A DNA stretch of 64,000 bases from Telmatactis stephensoni (lineage: Eukaryota; Cnidaria; Anthozoa; Actiniaria; Isophelliidae). Shown piece by piece: positions 57,907 through 64,000 of this stretch (position 1 is its first letter; each line of letters opens with the position of its first letter). Position numbers and translations under genes: made by a program. Under the pieces are notes generated by a model. It was given only the letters and a program-made list of their open reading frames with translations. It ran no database searches and was not told the DNA's origin. The stretch lies in the NCBI GenBank assembly GCA_029948255.1, contig JALIZF010001828.1:62001-126000 (forward strand). The letters are read 5' to 3'.

Positions 57907-60527
57907 CACTGTTATTTTTAGGGAGTTGATTTAACTCGACCATAAGAGTAAAATTAACTCTTTATAGTGGAGTTAAATTTAAGAGTTAATTTTACTCCAA
58001 AATTGGAGTAAAAATAACTCCGAATTAGAGTAAAATATGAGCTTGAGGGTTAAATTTACTCTAGTTGGTGGAGTTAAAAATTATGTATAATCTAACTCCA
58101 AAACTGGAGTAAAAATAACTCTTATCAAGAGTAAAAATATGAGCTTGAGGGTTAAATTAACTCTTAATAGGAGGAGTAAAAGTTTACGCCTTCTCTAACT
58201 CCAAAGCAGGAGTTGAAATAACTCCAATCCAGAGGGTTAAATTAACTCTTATTAGGAGGAGTAAAAGTTTAAGCATTTTTTTAAAAACTCCAAAACAGGA
58301 GTTAAAATAACTCCAATCCAGAATCATCAAACATAAGTTTTAAGTTAGTTTTAGACTTGATTTAACTGCAACAAAACTGTTGTTTAATGGTAATTTATTG
58401 AGCTGGCAGCGTTTAATACTATATAATAGTAACGAAGCTGAATGCCCCAGAGCCCATTAGAACTCGTTATCCAAAACGCTACAACCGACATTTTGTCCTA
58501 ATAGATTTTACACGGTTTTCATTTGCTGGCAATTATTAGATTCAATATTCGATACAATATTTGATATTCTTTCCACTGCGAAAAGATTCCTTTGTGATTT
58601 CTGGATTCCTGTGTGTGATGGAGAACTGGTAGCTAGTAACAAGACTTTGCCAACCAATGACAGCACAGTATTTTACCACGTGACCAAGTTTGAAAGTTGG
58701 CGGACTGGAAGCTATTTCATTGTGAACGTTGGAAGTTTGTTGTTTACTGAGGGTTTGCTCGAAAATTCCTTCTTTTGTACTAAAGGAATTGCTCTGATAG
58801 TTGTTCACTGTAGCCAAGAAGATCCAGGAAAGCTTCGTAACATTGAATGATACAGTTTTGGGAGAATAATTGCGAATGCCGACTTGCTCAACGAAAATTT
58901 TCGACTTGAGTTCAGTGTGGTTCGATCGTCGATTTGTGGCCGTTTCATTTTCAAAATTGGTAAGTTGTATTTTGTTATAAACAACTGTTCTAAAACCTAG
59001 TTCAGACGCCAGACCAGCAATGTGCCTTGCAAAATTCATGAAATGAATAACATGAAAACTTCAGCGTCTAAATACCAGTAAATTTTGCGGTGGAATATTT
59101 AGAACTACGTGCCGAGAAGAAATAACACTCAGAACTATGGATTGAAATCTAAAGCTGTATAGAGAAATTAAGCTAATGTTTTCTTCATGATATATAGATT
59201 CAAGTAAGCATATATTGAATGTGATTGCTTGTTGTTTACTTGTCCGGAATTTCGGAAATACATTGCAGACTTGGGAATGGAGTATTTACATTGATTTGTT
59301 ATTTTGTTTCAGGTTGACATGAATATCCAAGAATTGAAGCTGCTACTGAAAGTTCATTACAAGTTTGATTATTATTAGTGATATAAGCAGTAAGTTCTTT
59401 TAGTGTCGGATCACCATGAATCTATGAATTTACTAAGTACTGAAATGCTACAACTCTTGAATAATATAAATTTCCTGTTATATTGATCTGTTATAACTTA
59501 AGCTTATTGAACTGCAAAATAGTTTGTTAAAAGTTTTGTATAACCTTATGAGCTTTCTTTTTATTCAGAATTTTGAAGTTTGTTTGTGTTGTAATGATTT
59601 GCTTTTCTATTTTTATATTGAACTGAATGAAGTGTATTCATTAGAACTTCTTTGCTTGTTTCATTGGTTTCCCAGTACACTGTACATTCCTCCTATGTTT
59701 GATACAAACATTTTTTCATGTCTTACCAAGTATTTCAAACAAACCTTTTTCCTAAGAGAAATGTCATATTGAAATCACTGGGGCAAGCAAATAAGGTCTA
59801 TTATTTATTTCCTACTTAAGAACATTTCCTAATTTGATTTCGTTAGTCTGCTTGTATATTTTGTGACATTTATGGAGAATATTCACTTTCATTAAAGATC
59901 CTAATTGTCAATATTTACTGATTTAGTTTTTGATCAAGACAGAACTTAAACTCTAACTTCCAGAGTAAATTGATGACCTACTTTTGGAAAATGTATTTGA
60001 AGAGTAAAATTCACTACTTGATAGGGTCAAAATTACTCTGGTACTGGAGTTAGATTCACTCTTGCAAGGGTGAATATAACTCTTGAGAATAGTCAATCTT
60101 ACACTCACTTGAGAGTTAATTCAACCCCAATTGTAGTAAAAATATACTCCAAAATGAGTAAAATTAACTCTTTGGATTAGTTAAAATTACTCTGGTACTG
60201 GAGTTAGATTCACTCTTGCAAGGGTGAATATAACTCTTGGGAATAGTCAATCTTACACTCACTGGAGAGTTAATTCAACCCCAATTGTAGTAAAAATATA
60301 CTCCCAAATGAGTAAAATTAACTCTTTGGATTAGTTAAAATGACTCTTATTCAAGAGTTAAGTAACTCTCATAGGAGTAATTACTACTCCTATATTAGAG
60401 TTATTTTTACTCCAAAATTGGAGTTAAACTTTGAGGAGTTAAAATAACTCCAAAAAAAGGAGTTATCTGGGACCTTTTTTTTAAACTCCATTTTTGGAGT
60501 AAATTTAACTCCCTAAAAATAACAGTG
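57907..60527. mobile_element. 2.6-kb CACTG-ended element with GAGTTAAA-repeat arms
   Basis: Starts CACTGTTATTTTTAGGGAGTT and ends with its reverse complement; TA flanks both sides (57905-57906, 60528-60529), as for Tc1/mariner-type insertion. Both arms (57907-58335 and about 59945-60527) consist of many copies of GGAGT(T/A)AAA(A/T)T(A/T)ACTC-like words. In the right arm a 155-bp block is tandemly repeated at about 60023-60178 and 60179-60335. The centre (58336-59944) has a 165-codon minus-strand open frame (58542-59039) with no recognised domain and no transposase. Confidence 0.75.
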
Positions 60528-60841
60528 TATGAATTCTATGGTATATGCATAACTTATCACACATGTCATCCTTCAATGCAGTGTTGAACATCTTGTTTGT
60601 GTACTGTATGAAAAAGGCAAATATTAAAATGCAATGTAGACCTATAGAAATATATAAAATAATTTTGTAATAAACAATTTTAATATAATTATTAAAATCA
60701 TTATTTACTTTATAAGATAAGGGCATTTTGATTTAAGGGGAAGCATTTTCCTCATGGACATATATTAGTTTATTTGCCTTTAAACTAAGTGATTCCTTTT
60801 TTACAGTGCTGGATTTATGATTTAGTAGGTCACTGCTAAGT

Positions 60842-60998
60842 TTAATGTTTCACACAACATTCAATAGAAATGTCGATTCTTTCAAATGTTTCAGTCAATT
60901 TTTTTGACGATGCCTTGTTCAAGCTTACTTGCAAATTTGGATTTTCCATCAACTTTTCCACTCTGTTGAACAGGACTTTATCCTTCTCTGGAATCCAC
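60842..60998 (-). pseudogene. Short unrecognised ORF remnant
   Basis: A minus-strand open stretch ending in TAA at 60842 encodes about 50 polar residues (W-I-P-E-K-D-K-V-L-F-N-R-V-E-K-L at the start) without an ATG. The upstream AAGGTGGATTCCAGAG is duplicated. It lies in the 5.6-kb DNA transposon and could be the end of a lost accessory or transposase gene. No family assigned. Confidence 0.25.
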
Positions 60999-61424
60999 CT
61001 TCTCTGGAATCTTAACTTGTATTAATCCATCGGCGAACAAACTAAGCACTGCAATATCATACTTTGACCCGCATACCAAAGTCTTTCGGATGCAAAAATG
61101 GCGATTAATGGCCACTAGTTATCAGCTTTAGCTAGCTTTGCTTCTGGAACTTTAACTTCACAATAATTCTTGTACTTTGGTTTTCATTCTTGGCTTCTCC
61201 CCTTGCCTTCGGGACTTCGATCCATAGTTCTTTGTTGGTTCGCTACTATGACCAGACTTCCTTGGTATTTGTGTCTTACATTATTTTAAAAAAAGTCTTG
61301 CTAAACAGCTAAAACCACTTCGGTAGCCGCCATCTTACATTTTACCCAGCATCCCCTGCAATACTGATTGCAGAGTTGGGCTTCCTGTGGGTTACGTATA
61401 GACTGGGGACGAGTTGTACTAAAA

Positions 61425-61535
61425 ATGGCGGACGACATGCAAGTAGATGAAGCTATAGATTTCCTTTCGCTGCCTGCACTTTTCAACAAAAGAAAGAAAA
61501 ATGAATGGGGAATGAATCCGTGAACAGGAGAATTG
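61425..61535 (+). pseudogene. First-exon-like ORF inside the DNA transposon
   Basis: ATG at 61425 in an AAAATGGCGG context reads MADDMQVDEAIDFLSLPALF, then K-R-K-K-N-E-W-G-M-N-P and a stop. A donor G|GTAAGC follows at 61536. Basic residues, then W-x-x-(N/H)-P just before a splice site, recall the start of PIF/Harbinger transposase genes (W-V-H-P-(I/V)-N-x-R); in the next frame the following codons read V-N-R-R-I-G, suggesting a one-base shift. This is a weak, memory-based resemblance and conflicts with the 8-bp target duplication of the host element. Confidence 0.3.
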
Positions 61536-62888
61536 GTAAGCTTGAATGCCATACATTTCTAACATCCATGAAACTTACTGAAACAAGAACTGCTTAATAT
61601 GTGTATAATTTTCACACCAAGCTTGACTGTGCAAATAAACGAAGTTATAAGTCATATTTGTAAAGATAAACTCCATTAAGATTCAATTTACGAGAAAGAG
61701 TAATTGTAAACTGAAAAATACCTTAAGAACCACGGCTGAATGTGAATATCATTTAAGAATACAATTTATAATTTATATTTGAGCAGTGATATTTTTTAAT
61801 ATAATACAGTATTAAAGTTTAATATTGCCAGTAGAAATCCTTGTAATACGTGATTGGGAAATGATAAAATTTACTGACTTAAGAAAAAGAAACAATATTG
61901 ATTTTCCTGAAATGTTGGACTTTGAATGTCCAAGTGTCTAAGTCTCAACTGAATATTTTATGGACCTTCAATTTTCATTCTTGTATTTGTCTCATAATTT
62001 GAATTATTATTCTTCCTTGCTTTGATCTGTATATTTTGTAAACTTCCAGCATCCACAATCCTTATCTTAAAACAATATATAATAAGTTTCCATGTTGTCA
62101 TAGACATGAAGTAATTCAATCTCAGACAATTTGAAATTGATTTTTGACATTTTTAATATTAAGGCCTGAATGAAAGGAAATTAGGAAATTAGGAATTAGA
62201 TTCAGAGTTAAGAACTGTAACAAGTAAATGTTTATTGCAGGTCTTCAGTGAGAATATTTATGGCTATTACCTCATGCCATGCATCTTTAAACAAATGTTA
62301 TAATTTCTTACATCAAATATATCATATATCCATAATATATCTTTGCTACATCTTCGTGTAGGGGACACAGTCTACATGATTCCACAAAAACATAAATACT
62401 AAGGGTCCAACTTAAACAATAGAGTGCAGTATACAATAGATTTCAATACAGCAAGAAATCATACCATATGTATATGTTCAGTAAACATTTCTGTAAAAAC
62501 CCCGGCATTGTGATCAACATTTTCAAACTTTCAGTTGGATTTAGTTTTTCCGAGCCATCCATCATGTGTAAGGAAGGAAGCAGGCTTTCGCAGACCTTCC
62601 TTGTCCCAGAAGTGGACAAATGTTGTTGCTCATTGCCCCTTTGCATGATTGGTGGATCAGAAAAGCCCAAAAACTGAAATTGTCGGTTGGGATAAAGTAG
62701 TTTTGTAATAATATTGTAATTTAATCATTCAATATCCAAAGACTCTTACATCTACTTACATGTAAGAGTGATTTTTGACTTCTATACTTGAAGTGGCTTA
62801 TGGCGGCTTGAGGCGGCTTAAGCCAACTTAAGGCGGCTTAGGGCGGCTTAAGGCGGCTTAAGCCGTCTTTTGGACCCGGAGTAGGCCA

Positions 62889-64000
62889 ATTATAGAACAG
62901 TATACCTGGATTAAATCTAATGTGGAAAGGCCACATTTCTTAAGAATCCTAATAGCATATAGCCTCTTGTTAGCTTTTTTAACTATATAGTTACAATGAA
63001 CATCCCATGTGAGCTTGTTAGAGACATAAACTCCCAGTAACTTATAACTTTGGACTTGTTCTAGATCCATTGAACCAATCCTTAAGGGATTGGGATCACT
63101 AGGCTTATACTGAAGAAAATCTATTATCATATCCTTACATTTCTTAGGGTTTAGCTTCATACCTCTAACCATGGCATAACTATGCATATCATTTACAATA
63201 AACTGTAAATATGAGGGGGAGCACCTAGGAATAAATTCAACAACAGATGTGTCATCTACATACTTAATCCTATCATAATGATTACTAGCTAGATCATTAA
63301 TTAGAATACAAAAAAGTAGAGGTGCTAATTTAGTACCTTGGGGTATGCCACCACTGGGGGAAATTAGGGGGGATAAGGACCCATTAACCCTAACTCTTTG
63401 TGTTCTTTTTGTAAGGAAAGATGAAATCCATCTAATGATAAAGGGATCAATATCCAAGTTATATAGATCAGATAATAGCACCTTATGGTTAACTAAGTCA
63501 AAGCCTTTTGAAAAATCAGAGAAAAAGATCCTAGCATAGCAGTTACCCTTATCTAAGGTTTCATAAATAATATGTAACAAGAATAATAATGCATGAGAAG
63601 TTGACTTCCCTGCTAATGAAAACTGTTTCTGGTCAAGTTTATGAGACACAGATTTAATCAATGTTTGCAGTGTGAGATCCTCAAGAACTTTGGCAAGTGT
63701 AGATGTGAGAGAGATTGGACGAAGATCATCTTTAATTGAAGTAGGAGGAGTAACTTTAGGGACTGGAACCACAATAGTTTCTTTCAATTGGTCAGGGAAG
63801 CAACCTTCACGTATTGATGAGTTATATATATCTGCAATAGGTGTAGACAATTCAGGAGCAAATTCTTTCCAGATTCTGATTGGAATAGCATCAGGGCCTG
63901 GGGATTTATTAGTCTTTAGGTTCTTGAGGAGTCTGCATACTTGGTAGTCAGAAACAAATAAGGTCTCTTTGACAGGGCCATACAGGGGTGCAGCAGGGAG
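62889..64000 (-). pseudogene. LINE reverse transcriptase, 5' part (open to window end)
   Basis: A minus-strand frame open from 64000 down to the transposon junction at 62889. It shows RT fingers (L-K-T-N-K-S-P-G-P-D-A-I-P near 63900), L-R-P-I-S-L-T-S-T-L-A-K-V, F-S-D-F-S-K-G-F-D-L-V-N-H-K, G-G-I-P-Q-G-T-K-L-A-P-L-L-F and the catalytic Y-V-D-D, then L-L-G-V-Y-V-S and K-K-A-N-K-R-L-Y. This is a CR1/Jockey-type non-LTR reverse transcriptase. The usual K-A-F-D is K-G-F-D here. Coding is lost exactly at the 8-bp duplication of the 5.6-kb transposon and continues at 57297. The endonuclease region would be beyond the window. Confidence 0.93.

Larger units (their letters stand above)
57298..62888. 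mobile_element. 5.6-kb DNA transposon with exact 8-bp TSD
   Basis: The left end GGCCCAGCTACTCCGGGCCC matches, inverted, the right end TGGCCTACTCCGGGTCC (minus reading), followed on both sides by CAAAAGACG. Subterminal (G)GCGGCTTAAG repeats fill 57326-57455 and 62790-62865. ATTATAGA is duplicated exactly at 57290-57297 and 62889-62896, and the LINE frame is restored when the element and one copy are ignored. An 8-bp duplication fits hAT-like transposons. No transposase was recognised inside; two short ORF remnants (60842-60998, 61425-61535) and a nested 2.6-kb element are present. Confidence 0.85.

Noticed and set aside
58542..59039. 165-codon minus-strand ORF inside the CACTG element
   Set aside because: No recognisable domain or transposase motif; length is possible by chance in AT-rich repeat DNA. 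Mentioned only as interior content of the element.

Overview
This window is AT-rich, intron- and repeat-dominated metazoan nuclear DNA. The mix of elements (BEL/Pao retrotransposons, CR1/Jockey-like non-LTR elements, Helentron-like repeats, a 2A-like ORF remnant, very long microsatellites) and an EGF+MAM modular gene suggest a cnidarian, most likely an anthozoan (coral or anemone). That assignment is inference, since no diagnostic marker gene is present. There are no prokaryote-type operons, rRNA genes or CRISPR arrays.

Host-gene content is sparse. The best-supported host locus is on the minus strand between about 4.2 and 21.4 kb. It is a set of short exons, all symmetric phase 1-1 or phase-compatible, with GT/AG boundaries. 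In transcription order they are two very short candidate exons (21404-21372, 11981-11961), a calcium-binding EGF exon (11264-11139), a 45-nt linker exon (6893-6849) and a complete MAM domain split over three exons (6082-5975, 4786-4527, 4328-4187). Its introns are filled with transposons and a 3.7-kb minisatellite. A lone signal-peptide first exon lies at 36.1 kb. Remnants of multicopy anthozoan gene families, some inside transposons, lie at 10.1 (RecQ-like helicase), 19.9, 24.1, 37.3, 42.6 and 61.4 kb.

The rest is a layered mobile-element landscape. 0-4 kb: a foldback element, a MITE with a 9-bp target duplication, and a Helentron-like element. 8.7-12 kb: a duplicated segment of the host intron in which one copy received a 1.9-kb DNA transposon (itself carrying a Helentron-like insertion and a dead helicase gene) and the other a 174-bp MITE. 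The two copies serve as empty-site controls for each other. 14.5-18.3 kb: a 10-bp-unit minisatellite with a 1.05-kb higher-order duplication, split by a 709-bp foldback. 24-32.5 kb: a decayed 2A-motif ORF, ATT microsatellites with a SINE-like tail, and a degraded LINE interrupted by a MITE. 32.8-40.4 kb: a very large inverted repeat (2.2-kb arms, 2.5-kb spacer), with a later 668-bp MULE-like insertion in one arm only.

44-46.2 kb holds a tandem duplication whose copies contain different giant microsatellites. At 46.6-53.4 kb lies an apparently intact, very young BEL/Pao retrotransposon: near-identical LTRs, a perfect 5-bp target duplication and one 2017-codon open polyprotein frame. From 53.9 kb to the window end is a nested stack on the minus strand: a second BEL element is cut by a non-LTR element, which is cut by a 5.6-kb DNA transposon with an exact 8-bp target duplication, which is cut by a 2.6-kb CACTG-ended element.
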